Shown piece after piece: positions 44,216 to 56,926 of a DNA stretch of 64,000 bases. Positions within the stretch are counted from its first letter, which is position 1. Each line of letters starts with the position of its first letter. Position numbers and translations under genes: made by a program. The notes below the pieces were generated by a model, which did no database searches, was not told the DNA's origin, and saw nothing but the letters and a program-made list of their open reading frames with translations. Origin of the DNA: Marasmius tenuissimus (Eukaryota > Basidiomycota > Agaricomycetes > Agaricales > Marasmiaceae); the NCBI GenBank assembly GCA_029532415.1, contig JAQOTA010000052.1:1364001-1428000 (forward strand), in the 5' to 3' direction.

Positions 44216-46603
44216 TCAAGCCCAAGCTTTCTCGTTGAGCCTCGACGAGCCCATAGTCAACTCGGTCGCAGTCCACGGCGAGTTTATCTGAACATCGGCG
44301 ACGGGGCTGGGAGCATGGGGGTAGGCAGAGTTCAGGTGGGCGCTCCTAGCGGTAAAATTACCCCAGTTTCCAGCACTTCCCGCTCGAACGTGCCCGTTGG
44401 CTCGACCAGTTCCACCAGTGTTACCATCGTCTGACCCGACGGAATAGTAGTTGTAATTACTCAGGTCATCGGACCCACTGGCGGTGTGACGCGAGTTGGC
44501 GGGAGGTGTGCCAGACTTGTTCATACGCTAAAGGAGATGTGTTCACGTCAGCCCGCAAAGCAGGAGTGAATAAGGATTGGTACGCACCTGGTTGTAACCA
44601 ACAATTTCCAAGCGCGCATTGTTGTGTCTTCCCAGATCTGGTCCAGCAGTCACAGGCGCGGGGGACTTGGCCGTAATCTGCTCAACTGCTCCTTGCATCA
44701 AAACTGCATTATTAGCGAATGTCGGGTAGGCAGACTTGTTTTGTTTGAGATTGGCGGGATCCAACACGGACGTATCGACGCGAAGACCCGGGCGGCCGGG
44801 GGTGGGCGAGCTAGAGCTAGGATAGTCCTGGCTGCGTTTCGCGCTGATGCGTGCGAGAAGGGAAACACCAGCCTCATTCGGGTCACTGTTTGTGCTCATA
44901 GAGCGTACTCGACCTTCGGTGGAGACTTGCTGCACGGGTTGCACTTGTGCATTATCTCCGGGATTCGGGGGAGCAGCACCAGGAGCATTGGCGTTGGGAA
45001 GCTCAGTGTGGATGAAACAACATCTCTTGCCATAGGGACAAGATCCCGAAACCCAGAACGTCTACAAAAGCGGATTAGTCAACCTTATCTCCAATCGACG
45101 AACATCAACCTACGCGACAGATTTCGGTCTTGTACTACAAGTACGGATAAATCAGAACGAAGTAATACACTCAGAGAGGAGAAGCGAATTTACCTTGGGG
45201 TGCCTCGAGACTCGGCGAAGCTCTTGCTCTCCGTGAGCAAACTGGCATTTGTTCCCGTATCTGCAGCTACCCTTCTCTTCCCAACTTCGGCATAACTCCG
45301 TCTTGTACAGTCCGAGTTTGCGGTTATTAGCACTGGGGCCCCCGCTGGCCGAGGGAGTTGGACTGGACAACGCCGTGTCCAAGGGTGGTGTCACGACGCC
45401 GTAAGGGCCGGTGTATTGAGCCTGTAGTCTATTCGCCATCACCTGAGCTACAGCTGGATCTCTGTAAGCATCCTGGGCCGCGCCGTAGAATTGGGCCGGG
45501 TACATTGCCATATGAGCTGGGGGTGAAACTGGCATGTTTGCGGGGAATAGCCCTGGCCCAAATGCTGCAGCCTGCATGTTGTTGGCCAACAGCCCTAGCG
45601 CAGCGGCGTCACGGATTTGTGACGGGTCTGAGGCAGAGTGATGGTGATGGGCGCCACGGAAGAGATTGTGTTGTGGTTGGACGCGCGGCATGGCAGTATG
45701 AGAATTATCGGGGCCTGCACCAGGTAGCATCATGTCATATAACTGCTGAGAGTTGCCCAATGACAAAGACTGCTGGTGAGGTGGGACAAAACCGGGGCTA
45801 GGAAGGTTCTGCTGGGGAAAAGCGCGAGGAGGCTGTCGGTATGCAACATTGGGACGGGTGCCAGCATATGGCGGGCTCGTGGGCACAGGTTGGATGGCGG
45901 CGCCTTGGGTAGAAACGTGGCCCGCAAAGTTGCGGTTATAGTCAGCGTCATCCCGGTTGGCGGGATTGTTCTGTTGAGGTGGACCTGAGCGCATGTCGTA
46001 TGCCTGAGACCGATTGTTGGGTGCCAACGACGGGTAGGAAAGTTGCTGCTCCCCGGGACTGTCTCTATACTGGAGAATTGGCCATTGCTGCTGCTGTTGT
46101 TGTTGCAGCGGGCTGTCCGTGTCTTCACCTGCCTGTTGCAAGCGGCGAAGATCGGCAGATGAGAGGCCGCCGCTGAAAGAGTGAGGCCTCTCCTTCGTTT
46201 CGTTCAAAGCAGCAGTTTTGATCGGGGCGGGAGCATGAGTAACGAGAGTGTGACCATTGGAAGACATGTTGGAACCTTGAGAGGATAAGGTTGTATCAGT
46301 GGAGGAACCCCGAGAGTGGGACACGACTATCTGATGGTCGGCAACATGGGGGGAAGAATCAGTGCTTGGAAGGGAGTTTGTTTCCAACGGACTCGAGTCT
46401 TGCAGTTGAGCCAGAGCGGCCGAGGGCAACTCTGACTTAGGAGGGGTCCGAATTGGGGCATCGCTTAAGCCATCCTCGCCGATATTCAAGCGACCGATTT
46501 CGTCCGCAAGCTCCCAACCTGCATTAGCAGTTTCTGCGTCAACGACTTGGTTGTTGTTTGTGAGGAACCAACGCTTTGGGTTGCTATCAGGGCGCGAAGT
46601 CAT
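44216..46603 (-). CDS. TIS11/tristetraprolin-type CCCH zinc-finger protein
   Basis: Binds AU-rich elements in mRNA 3' ends and promotes decay. Four coding exons (45194-46603, 45114-45134, 44588-45061, 44216-44527) join in phase to 738 residues. Near residues 445-515 are two tandem C-x8-C-x5-C-x3-H fingers: [20 protein letters not shown] then CQFAHGE, and [20 protein letters not shown] then CCFIHTE, each with the (R/K)YKTEL-like lead-in. The second lead-in YKTEICR is encoded alone by the 21-nt exon 45114-45134. The long N-terminal part is Gln/Pro/Ser rich with a run of eight Gln, and has His-rich and Ala/Met/Pro-rich stretches suited to low-complexity assembly. Met at 46603 is preferred to 46756, because 46703-46761 looks like a 5' leader intron (GTACGT...TTCAG). 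Confidence 0.9.
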
Positions 46604-46702
46604 ATTGCTGGTGGTGATTTTTGAAAGACGGGAATGCGGGGATTGACGATTTGGTTGGATCTGTGAATTGGGAGAGTCACCAGGAGAAGAACGACGCCAA
46701 TT

Positions 46703-46761
46703 CTGAACCGAGCGAACAGTTAATACTGGAATGCTCGATGATGATATGATGGACAACGTAC
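46703..46761 (-). other. probable 5' leader intron of the TIS11-type gene
   Basis: On the minus strand, TTAGAG|GTACGT at 46761 and GGTTCAG at 46703 form a good splice pair about 100 nt before the chosen start codon. The apparent N-terminal extension in this frame is therefore probably intronic. Confidence 0.5.
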
Positions 46762-48959
46762 CTCTAACGATGATTCGCGTTCTGCGTGCGTTCTATGATT
46801 GAACTGAAATGGAGGAAGTAGATCTGAGACGTAATTCTTCGTGGTTGTCGTGAAGGCTTCGTGCATTTAATGGCTGGAGAAAATCGTCAGCATAGGCTCT
46901 TTCACGTTCATGGATCGATAGGAAAGCATACCAGGGTGTTACAAAGAGTTGGGCGGACACCACCAAATAGAAATCAGTGTCCTGAACGACGGTGATGGTA
47001 GCTGATTTGCGGAGAACTAGTTATAAGGAAGATAGACACGACCACGTCAAATAGGCGGGCGGGAGGGAAATCGGACGCAATGGGCGTATGACGAAGAGAA
47101 CCGAGTCAGCTCAGTACAACAAAAGGATAACAGAGAGATTGAAGCAAGAATGGTTATAATGGAGCTTAATGGAATGGAGGATGTGATGGAAGAGTGAAGG
47201 AGAAAGAAAACGAGCTTGCCTTTGCGTACGGGCTGCCTCAAGGCTGGATGATGTAAACAACGTGTTGGGTGGGCGTCGTCGGGGGAAATAATATTAGAGG
47301 ATAAGTCAAGAGAGAATGAGAAACGTGAATAAAGATTTGTGAGACTTGAGGATCGATGAGGGGAACTGAAATGAGTTTTGGGAGAGAGACCGAGGGCGTC
47401 CAACTTCAACAAGCGTGAGCGAACGAACTGTAACTTTTTAAAGGCGGAATGCTGTCCAGTGCTCTTTCCTTTTGGGGTAGCTTCCATCACAAAAACATGA
47501 CTCCCGTTTGGACCGAAACTTGACCAAAAACTATACTTCGCTTTTTGCATAATTTCCTTCTTCTCTTCCCCTCCGACCCTCTCCGACCAGCACCAAGTCC
47601 GTTCGCGCTGTCGCTGCACATCATCGCTACGCTTCGGTACGGCTTACCCCAGTCGCTAGCAAAGCAAATCCATTTTCGAGTCCCTGTACTCGCCCCACAA
47701 CACGTGTATAACGTAAAACCTCTTGCGCAGCCTTCTGGCGATGGCGTGTTCTGGCGTGGTTACCTTCCTCACCTGATTGATTGCTCACTTCTGACATCCA
47801 ATATGGACGGACGCAACAGACATGTTGATGTTCAGACACGGTTTGTTCCTGCTCGGATATGCTCTGGCGCTAGCCTTTCGATATAACAATGACCCTCAAT
47901 GATTCTCTTCGATACTATCACTCCCTGTTTAATGCATGAAATCGATTCCATCATCGATTTTTCTTGACTCCAGTTCCCCGTCATCGGTACCTTCGATATT
48001 TATGCTTCGCAAGTTCTGGAAAAATTACATTCTTCTCAATCCCATCGATACAGGCGGTAGCGGGTAGGCGGTTTTCGCTCGTTCGGTGCCGTTCCATTTA
48101 TCTAAAGGTTCACAACTCCATGCAGTCGCGAGCAATGAGGGTACTTCCGCAATGAAAAAGGACTAACGAGCCACTGTGACCTTGTTCCAGGCCTCGATAA
48201 TTGAAATGCAAAGAACTCACGTAATTTTCACTTCCTCGCCGTTCATTATACCCTTTGCGGGCGAGAGAAATTTCCGCGTCGGGTGGTGATGGGAAAATCA
48301 AACGGGAAGATCAAAAGTCAAAGCACGAGCTTGAAAGCTTGAAGGACGAAGAGTCACCGGTTCGGTCGTGGTATGTGAGAGCGTCTATGGACCTAAGGAC
48401 CCTAATCTCCCCGTTCATTACCGCTGACAAGTTACAACCGGTGGCAATTCCCCTCGTGCGGAACTAGCAGTCATGAGAGGTGATAGGACGGTGACAAACT
48501 GTCGGCCTGAGCGCGTGGCGAGCGCAACAGAAGTTGTGGTCATACCAAAGTCCACACCAAGACCTCCACTGGTAGTCACGATGGGCGGCGAGTCATTGAC
48601 CCCAAACTCTCTCGATCGATTGGTACTCACATCCCAGGGAGGACGGACCCAGGAAGGCCCACACAACACATGTTAAGCACATGATGGTGCCATCGGGAAA
48701 AGCCCTACATTTGACAGGGTCTTTCTTAACATTCACAATCGATGCCGTTTGCCAGCAGACGACACTTACCGCTCGACACCACCAAACTCGTGTTGGAAAC
48801 GTGTTGTCCCAGTAGTCGGACCTCGGACCAACATCGAACAAATCACCCGGGGACAATCAGAACGTTATGGTTTACATAGCACACTCGCATTGGATTACTC
48901 CGTGGAACATATCGATAATACATCTTCATTTCGTTTCTCAATACGCTTGACGATGGGAG
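46762..48959. other. long intergenic region, no supported gene
   Basis: About 2.2 kb between the TIS11-type gene (5' side) and the end of BLM10 copy B. An 83-codon minus-strand frame at 48418-48669 contains GGLGVDFGMTTTSVALATRS and looks partly protein-like, and a splice pair could extend it, but I recognise no family and do not call a gene. The open frame at 47545-47886 has no motif. The part next to 46762 should hold the CCCH gene promoter and leader. Confidence 0.4.
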
Positions 48960-48967
48960 CTAAGCGT
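48960..48967 (-). other. 8-nt terminal coding exon of BLM10 copy B (HbYX end)
   Basis: Intron 48968-49037 (donor TATT|GTAAGT, acceptor ACATAG) splits the last Tyr codon. The final exon gives Tyr-Ala-stop. Intron position and phase equal those of copy A at 18465-18527. Confidence 0.8.
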
Positions 48968-51900
48968 CTATGTGACCCGTCAGGAACCGGTCTTTCGTAC
49001 GAACAGTAGAAGGACGAAATGAAGAGATGTGACTTACAATATGAGGTCCCCACTAACATCGTCGACAGATTCTGTAGTTGATCTTCATCGAAAGCTTGCT
49101 GATCCTTATGCCAAGTGTCCTGCGCGATTTTCGTTGATCAGTATTAGTATGGTAGGAGCACAAGGTGGACTCCCACCTGATGAGTCTTCTTGAATTCAGA
49201 GGCACACTTCCTAATTGTAGTCGAAATAGGCGGAGGATCGGTGGCATGAACGGCCAGGACTAGGGTCCCGAATATGTGGTCAGCATCCAACAAGCACCGC
49301 TCCGAAACCAATGGGATGAAATAAAAACATTCGGGCCGAGGCGACGAGGGGGCCACCGGGAGTAGAGGATGGCAATACGGAACTTTCACGGAACTCACCT
49401 TCAGTCAAGGGAGGCATCCACTTCTCTACCGAATATGGGAAACTTTCAATCAACGCACATACACCCAATATCGCAGAGTGGAGTTTCCTCAAAGCCTCTG
49501 CATACCCTGGGTCTTTGCGCGCCGGAAGCGTGGTCTTGCGGATTGTGTTGACGAACTTCTTCTTCAAGGGCAAAATGCTCTGGCGCTGAGAACATCTCAC
49601 GACTCCGCTCAGCATCTTCGATGCCATCTCCCTCACTTCTACATTCTCATCAGCTAAACATTCCAACAGAACTTCCATGACTTTGGATGCGCCCTCAGGA
49701 GGTATGGAGAGGAGGTTTCGGTAGAAGAATACGATCATGGCTGGGAGCGTGTGGTGTCGAATACGCCAGGACTCTGAAGACTTGATAGCGCCCGCGAATG
49801 TGTCCAGAATCGTAGGAAGGTAATCGGATAGTGGCGTAACAGCCGATAGGACGTATTGAACTGCCGTGCTGTAGTTCTGTAGTTCAGGGTTGTCATTTAA
49901 CTCTGACATTCGGATTATCTCTGGCCTATAAGTTTGAGCACAATAAGTTTGAGTACATGACGAGCCGGGCGACGAAGGTACGCACATCAAAGAAACCGCA
50001 TACGGGAAGACCAGCGATGCTTGGGAACCGTGGGCAGAGACCCATATCCATTGCAACAATGTCAAGCTGACTTTGTCGTATTCCGACAAGCTCACTCTTG
50101 GCGGCGGTAGCCGTTCGTCCCTCCACTTCGTAAGTTGGGTAGCGAAAGTAGCCATGCGGTCCTGGTAGCGAACTTCCCTGAAATACAAACGCAGTCGTCG
50201 GTTCTCTCGTCTCAGAAACAAAAACAAAAGATCCTAACCTTATCCTCAATGGATCTCCTTTCTCGTCCTGACAGGCGTTTACGAATGCTTGAGGAGAAGG
50301 ATGCAACGGACGCCACTGATTCCTCGTCATTGTGTACAGAAGCTGGGCGATATGTGCCCGCATCTCGGCGTAACTAGTGTTGGCACTGTCAAAGAGTAGG
50401 TTGACATATTTGTCGGACAAGGGGTTGAACAACACCCCAAGGTTCTCAACTAGAGTCGTGAATATCGTGACGGTCTTGTTCACTGAAGTACTGAGGTGAA
50501 TAACTGCAAGACGAAAATGAGAAAATCAACTTGCTTGCAAACGCTGAGTCGGCATTAAAGTCGAGGGATAAGGAAAGAATCCAGTCAACGAGGGCTTTGT
50601 TCCTGCGAGGATCCCTTTCTTCCATGACATACTGAGTGGGTTTGAGCATTTGAGCCATTCTGGGACAAGGGCGGCACTTACACTAAACATAGTCTCCCAG
50701 AATGTGAGAGTATCAGGTTTAATGCCTGCCACGATGCCTGGTAATTTCTCGATTGTCCAGCCCCACAATACGTTCGACTTAGACGGTGGCCAATGTTTGG
50801 AACCTAGCAAGGTTTGATAAGGGAAAAGGTCCGCTAACGGGAACAAACTCGGATTCACCTCGAAGGATACCAGTCAAAAATTCACCGCCCGCCCGCTGTT
50901 TGTACTTGTCGGAATCGCTTATCAACGTTTCGATGACTCCCAGCAACCTTTCTAGGTTGCTTCCATTGAACATCTTCGCTGTGGAGGAATCAACCAAGGA
51001 ACGTGAGATTGCGACGAGGAAGTATACCCAAACTCTTGATGAGCAAGACGTTATCAGAACGAAGTTCCATGGTCGAATTGGCTTTGCTGGACTCCTGACT
51101 CCATAGCCCAGTCAATTTCTCGTAGAACCCTTCTGCGTTAAGGAGCTCCTCGGCCCTCTGTAAGCAACTGGACGACTCGGATTCCCATTTGACGGTTCTT
51201 TCCTCCGTGGGAGGCAAGTAGCCTTTGAGCGTCGGCTTCCACAATATGAAACCCGTTTGTATCTTGTCAACGAAGACTCTGATATACGAGATTGAGGAGT
51301 GGAGTTGAAGGATAGTCAGGGTCATAGACTCACCGCAAATCGCCACCAGAGAGGAAGGTAGGACTCTCTAGGTGTGGTCTAGCTTCCGAGATTTCAATAG
51401 ACTCTACTAGTGGGTTGGTCCATTCCTCCCGCCACAACTGATCTAGGTCTTTTGAGTACGTTCGGTATTTGATGAACATCGTCAGCTTTGTCAGCGCACT
51501 GATAATTCCCAAGTCAGTTTCATTCCTGAGGATGTAGAGAGCAGCCGACTAACCGTGAAGAAGTGGAACGGATTGAAGGCTGCGGGCTGACGACATGATT
51601 GATAAAGAACTCATAGAGTTCTGGAGGTTGTGTAAAAGCGCGACTCAGCAGGCCGTACAAGAAACGTGTCGCCATTTGAACATATCGCCACTGGCAAACA
51701 AGTCAGAGCGTGATGCGGAGGTGAACTAGCGACTCACGTGTGTTTGAGTATTCTGCGCTATCTCGAGCACCTTGGCCATGGTCTCTCGATAGAGAATACC
51801 TCTTCTCTCCTTGCGCACCGGCATTTTAGACGTCGCTTCCTTGAGCAAATCGGCTTTGACCGCGGAAGGCGAGAACTCTAGGAGCAGTTCCTCCAGAGCC

Positions 51901-54900
51901 CGATTGACCCCTGGGGTTTCAAGATCGTACGCATCTGTGTGCGAGACATCCTCACCAAGGTGGGAATTGCACTCATGGGCCATCACTCCAACCACCTTCT
52001 GAATCGACGGCTGTAAAGATCCCGTCAGATCAATAACTCGAGGTAAGAGGGATGGAGGCAAACCTTCTCTTCATGTTGACACTCCAATAAGGAGACGAGG
52101 AATTGGCGATGGAAACCCAAGTCTACCGTCATGCTCCAGTCAGATAACAAGAATAGCAAAGAACGAGAATGGCGTACCGGTAAGAGCGTAGGAGACTGGG
52201 AGCGAACACTTCAGTAAGTCTCATAAATGAACGTAGTAGAACCGACCGACCGATTCCTTTGTTTGAGATCACGTATAAAGCGCCTTTCATGCGATCAGGA
52301 TCATTGCCTTTTGATAGTGCTTGGAGGAGGGTAGGCAAAGCAAAACGGGTGGACCGAACGAAGCACTGATCAAATGTCAAATCAGACTTTCGACCAAGAT
52401 AATGACAGCGAGCGTACCCCAAAGGCAGACTGTAGAACCGGTTGTGCGTGCCTGACGGGAAGTTAAGAACGTGTAGCCAACCATCACTCAAGAACACTCA
52501 CCGGCGGACCCTTGTGTAAGGGGATAGGGAAAGCTCAACTAACTGTGTGATAAGAGCATCATCGAGTGCAGTCCTTCTGCGATAAAGTGAGTGCATGTAC
52601 ACTCTCCCACTGTGGTATAGCTGTGCTCGCTTCAAAAACACTAGCCGGGAGTTCTCCAATTGTCTTGGCCACATACGATTCATGCTGTATGCGATTGTAT
52701 AAGTGACATAGCTTCGGACGAGAGACGCGCTGTTCACTCACTCTCGAGTGGCCGCGTAACTCTTCTGGAAGGCATCCAACCGTCCCTTCGAGAGCCCATA
52801 ATCGAGAAGATACACATCAATGGCTTTAGACACGGCCATTACAGCATCGACATGGTCCTCCCCTTCAGTCTTCGGTCGGAGCGCCTCCGCGCACTTCAAG
52901 ACCACCTCTCCGAAGTGAGCCCGCTGTTCAGCTGCTTTCTGGTAACGAGGATCTTGAGGGTCGCAAAGGGTGAACCCAGCCTGGACATCGAGATGCGGCA
53001 CGACAAGCCCAAAACATTCGACGTCCTCATACATTTTATGGTTGACAACGTCCTTCGCGCCTTCTTTGATAAACGTGGGAAGTCCCGCCCATGTAGCGCG
53101 ACACGCCTGTAGGTACCTGCAGAAGTCGTTGCGGTGAGCGTTGTCCCAAGCGGCCGTATTTTGCAGAAGCCCTTCGATTTTGGAGAGAGTAGGGGCGGCC
53201 ACCCGATCCAAAAAGTCTAAGATGAATTGGATCTCCTCGCTCGAAGGAACTGTTCGAGGTTGAGCAGAAGAATTGAGAATACGGGAGAGGACTAACCATG
53301 CCACTCAATTTCTACGTCCTCAGGCTTGTAGAACTTTCCCCAATGAACATTATGGTCGCTCTCTAGTTCTGGGGTACGATTGGGCATTCAGTACTCTCAA
53401 TGTAGTCCTTGCAAACGTACCGGTGCTTGTCCATTCCGTCGTATTCACAAACCGACTGTTAAGAGGATATACACCCACCAATGTGTGTATTACGCGAGTG
53501 ATAAGTTGACCTGTGTTGCTGTACCCTCTCTCGCTCTTGGTCTTGTCTATCAAGAGGAGTATAAGATCGATGATTTGGTCCTTCTTCTTGACGAGCTGCG
53601 GACGAAACTCAGTGATTTTGGGCCCCGAGTGTCACGGAAGTCCTTACCATTGACCCGCCGAAGCCGAGGCATCCCTTTAGAATAGAAAGATCTTTTATGG
53701 TATTGAGCCGCGGTTAAGACTTCGAGAAGAAAGACATGAGACTTACTCCAGTGCAAGGTAGTATCCGAAGCCGCAGCAACGTGAGATGAGGTGGTGCGAA
53801 CGCTGGATGCGCCGTGTTTCAGTTCCTCCTCTATCTGTGAGATACAATAGGGCAGGAATCTGTTGATCGTCTTTTCCGGGTTCACCCTCGCCAGACAGGC
53901 AACAAGTTGCCCAAACGCCTTGACCGCATTCGCTTTCGCATTGGTCGTGGCATAGTCATACACCAACCTCAATACCAGATCGAAGAGCTGGTCCGAAAGG
54001 TGGAGGCACACAACGTCCATCATGTTCTTGATCGAACTGAGAAGGCCCTCTTCAATCTTGCCGCCGGTCGTGTTCCGTCTTCCTCCCTCCTCGGGTAGAT
54101 TCTCATACAGGGCGAGAACGCGACGGAACAATGAGGTAACCCAGTCTGTATCAAGTGGCAGTCAGGACGCTAGGATTCGGGGGTAGGGACAAGATGCGAA
54201 CGTACCAGCGAAGACCGCCGTGCTGTCTCGAACTAGCGCTCGCTCGTCCTCCTTACTAAGCGCCGGCATGCCACTCTCTGTGCCACTCGGAAGTTGAGTA
54301 TTGTCTTGATCGACGTCCATTTGACCGATACCATCTTCCGTGATCGGCACTCCCGACTGGTGTATGGAGAGATCGCCGACACGGATATTCTGCACAACCC
54401 CGACTATGAACATCGATGCACATACTATCTCTGGGAGTGAGCGTTGACGACGCGGACACGAGGGAAATGGGACATACAGGTCTTGGCAGGGTCATTCTAT
54501 CGCGCAAGTTTAGTTTGTTTCCCATAATAGTGAAAGCTACCACAACTACTCACGACATCAATCCCGGGAATGCAAAGCTCAAGGAGAGGTACAACGTGCT
54601 TCTGGCCACCCAACCAAATAGACTCCGCAGCAAGTGGCCGAGCTATCGCACTTAACATGCCAAGAACGGCGGTTGTTCGATGCTATGGCCGAAGGTACAG
54701 ACATTAGCGTGTGTTTCTCATCGCACGGGGAGAATGTTACCGTCTCATTGACCACTTCAAGTCCGTCGTATGCTCGCTCTAATAGTTCGGGCATAATCAA
54801 GTTCGGATCTAGCAAAGCCATTGCCCTCAAGGAAGCTTGTGCGTAACCCATGCTAGCAGGATCTTTGGAAAACATTGCTAGAAGAGCTGGCGTGCGCAGA

Positions 54901-56700
54901 ATAGCAATCACCGCTTTCCTGATAGCGGGGGTCACCCGGTGAGTCTGGAGGGGTATAAGAACGAGATCAGATGACTGATGGTGGACAGTTCGCACCACGG
55001 GAGTCTTGCAAGTCGCTTGTTCTTCATCCTTTAGTCTATACATGAGTTCGGATGTGAGTCTTTGCAGGAAGTTAGTTAGCTAGATCGAGCATGAGCCTTT
55101 GATTCACTGCACGTCGGGAACGGGACTGACCGAGGGAGTCCACAGCCCATGATTAGATGGGTGGAAGAACGATTCTGTGCTTGTTATAAGACGATCAAGT
55201 GAATCCACAGACTTGGAGCCCGCTATGTAGCCGCTTTGTGCAGGTGAACCGACAGTTTGGGGCGTTGACGTTGCGCTTTCCTTGACGGGTCCGTCGACAG
55301 CCATTGAATAAACCAGAATTTTGGCAACCGCGTCTGAGATGGTATGTATGTCAATGAAAGGCGACTGGCCGAAACGTTGAAAAGAGAACCTTGCCGATTC
55401 ACCGCCTTCTTTATCTTCGTTGATTTATTGGACATGTAGTCCGCATGGCCCGCAGTAGTCGATGAGCCCTTGAAATTGGTTAGCTTCCTTGAGCCACCCA
55501 TTCCCAATCGAGCAAAGACAAGCTCACTCTGGAGATTCCAACGGGCACGTCTTGAAGAGTTCGGCAAGAGGCTCAGCACTGGCAACGTCTCGACGTAAGA
55601 AGGGACTTACTCATGGAGCCCAGCGCCTTGACAATCAACAGCTCCCACTCTGACTCTGACCAGATCCCAACGTCCTTCCATTGGATTCCTTCTGCTCCAG
55701 TAACATGTTCACGAGAAAGTTGACCAGCGAGTTCAAGAAGACGGTCATCCAACACCGAAGAATTGAATGCTTGCCACAATTTGAATAGGGTAGGGATGTA
55801 GGCGCGACAGGTACTGAGCGGAAGGAAGGACGTAAGAACCGGTACGATGGTGAGGATGGTCTATAATGAGTGGTTCAGTTCAGGGAACACAACGGATTGT
55901 ATAGAGGACGCACGTCTTGAGTTAGCAATGGCAAAAATTCATCCAGCATGGGCTGAACTTCATCACCAGGGTAGTACCGTTTGCATTGTTCCGCGACGTA
56001 GAGTAAAATATTGACCACGTTTCGCCTGTAGTAAAGATATTGAGGGATGCAACGAAGAGAATGGTCGCGATCAACGTACGATGTGTCCTCGATGCGTTTC
56101 TTGGGCCACAGTTCTTTCTTCAACACTCTCCAAAGTGGCCGCCACGGTAGTTGTAGGTCACTCGATTCTAGTTTGCGCTTTGAGCCTGCCTTTGTAAGCA
56201 GAAGTCGGGAGACCATGTCTGCCCAAGAACGCGTCACCCGGGGGTCCATTCCAGGAAGAATGCATAATTCGTAGTACATGCGAACCAGCTTGACTCGGGT
56301 CGATTTCTTCAAAGGGTACCGCATTGAGAGCCAGCTATTTCAAAAGGGCACGGACATGTATCGATTAGCCCGATGAATAGTCACTGAACGGAATGTAGGC
56401 GTACCATTGAAGCATCCCGTCCCATGTAGTCAACGTGAGCCAGTTCTGCGTCTTTGTGCAGATGTATATGTTTCCGACGATCTCCTCCAGCTTAGCCTGC
56501 ATAACTTCACTACTCTCGCAATCATAGGGAACCGAGTTCAGATATGTTTGCAAAGTCAGCTGCTGCTTCTCAAGTGAGGTAGGGTCGGTGGCTTCTTCCG
56601 TCGGGCTATCAGGATAGGAAGACTCCATATCGTCCATGTCGTCGGGTGTATGAGAAGCTGAGGCCTCGGACAATATAGCTGTGTGAATGGGGGAGTTCAT
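48960..56700 (-). CDS. BLM10: proteasome activator BLM10/PA200, copy B
   Basis: Second full-length BLM10-like cap for the 20S proteasome, on the minus strand. Segments in order from the start at 56700: TLTTWDGMLQ, RVKLVRMYYELCILPGMDPR, KRKLESSDLQLPWRPLWRVL, IWSESEWELLIVKALGSM, ILVYSMAVDG, SGYIAGSKSVDSLDRLI, ASLRAMALLDPNLIMPELLE, FRRVLALYENLPEEGG, NPEKTINRFLPYCISQIEEE, KHGASSVRTTSSHVAAASDT, LTLLQWIWVSAHG, ECLADENVEVREMASKMLSG, RKTTLPARKDPGYAEALRKL, AILGVCALIESFPYSVEKWM, KKTHQDTWHKDQQAFDEDQL and the C-terminus GTSYYA. YYA is the HbYX gate-opening motif, completed by an 8-nt last exon (48960-48967). It is clearly related to copy A yet diverged along its length. Copy B is closer to my recollection of the usual fungal sequence at the N-terminus. 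It is divergent from the AIM18-like gene (226 bp). Confidence 0.92.
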
Positions 56701-56926
56701 GATTTCGATTTGAGATAAACGTTCGACTGAGAGTACCTTTTTATATTTTTATAGCTTCACTGAATGATCCAAATACAGAAACGCTGACGAGGCCTTTGGA
56801 AGGGAGTTTGTATGACGCGTCGATGTTCCAGATCTGTGTTACTGTACAAAGCAGAGACGCGTCACTCTGGTACCCTCCCGGGTTGCCCGGGTTGCCTGCC
56901 GGACCCCGGTTAAGACCGCGAAAATA

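Noticed and set aside
46604..46756. N-terminal extension of the CCCH protein to a Met at 46756
   Set aside because: The segment contains a clear acceptor (GGTTCAG) with a matching donor upstream, so it is better read as a leader intron.
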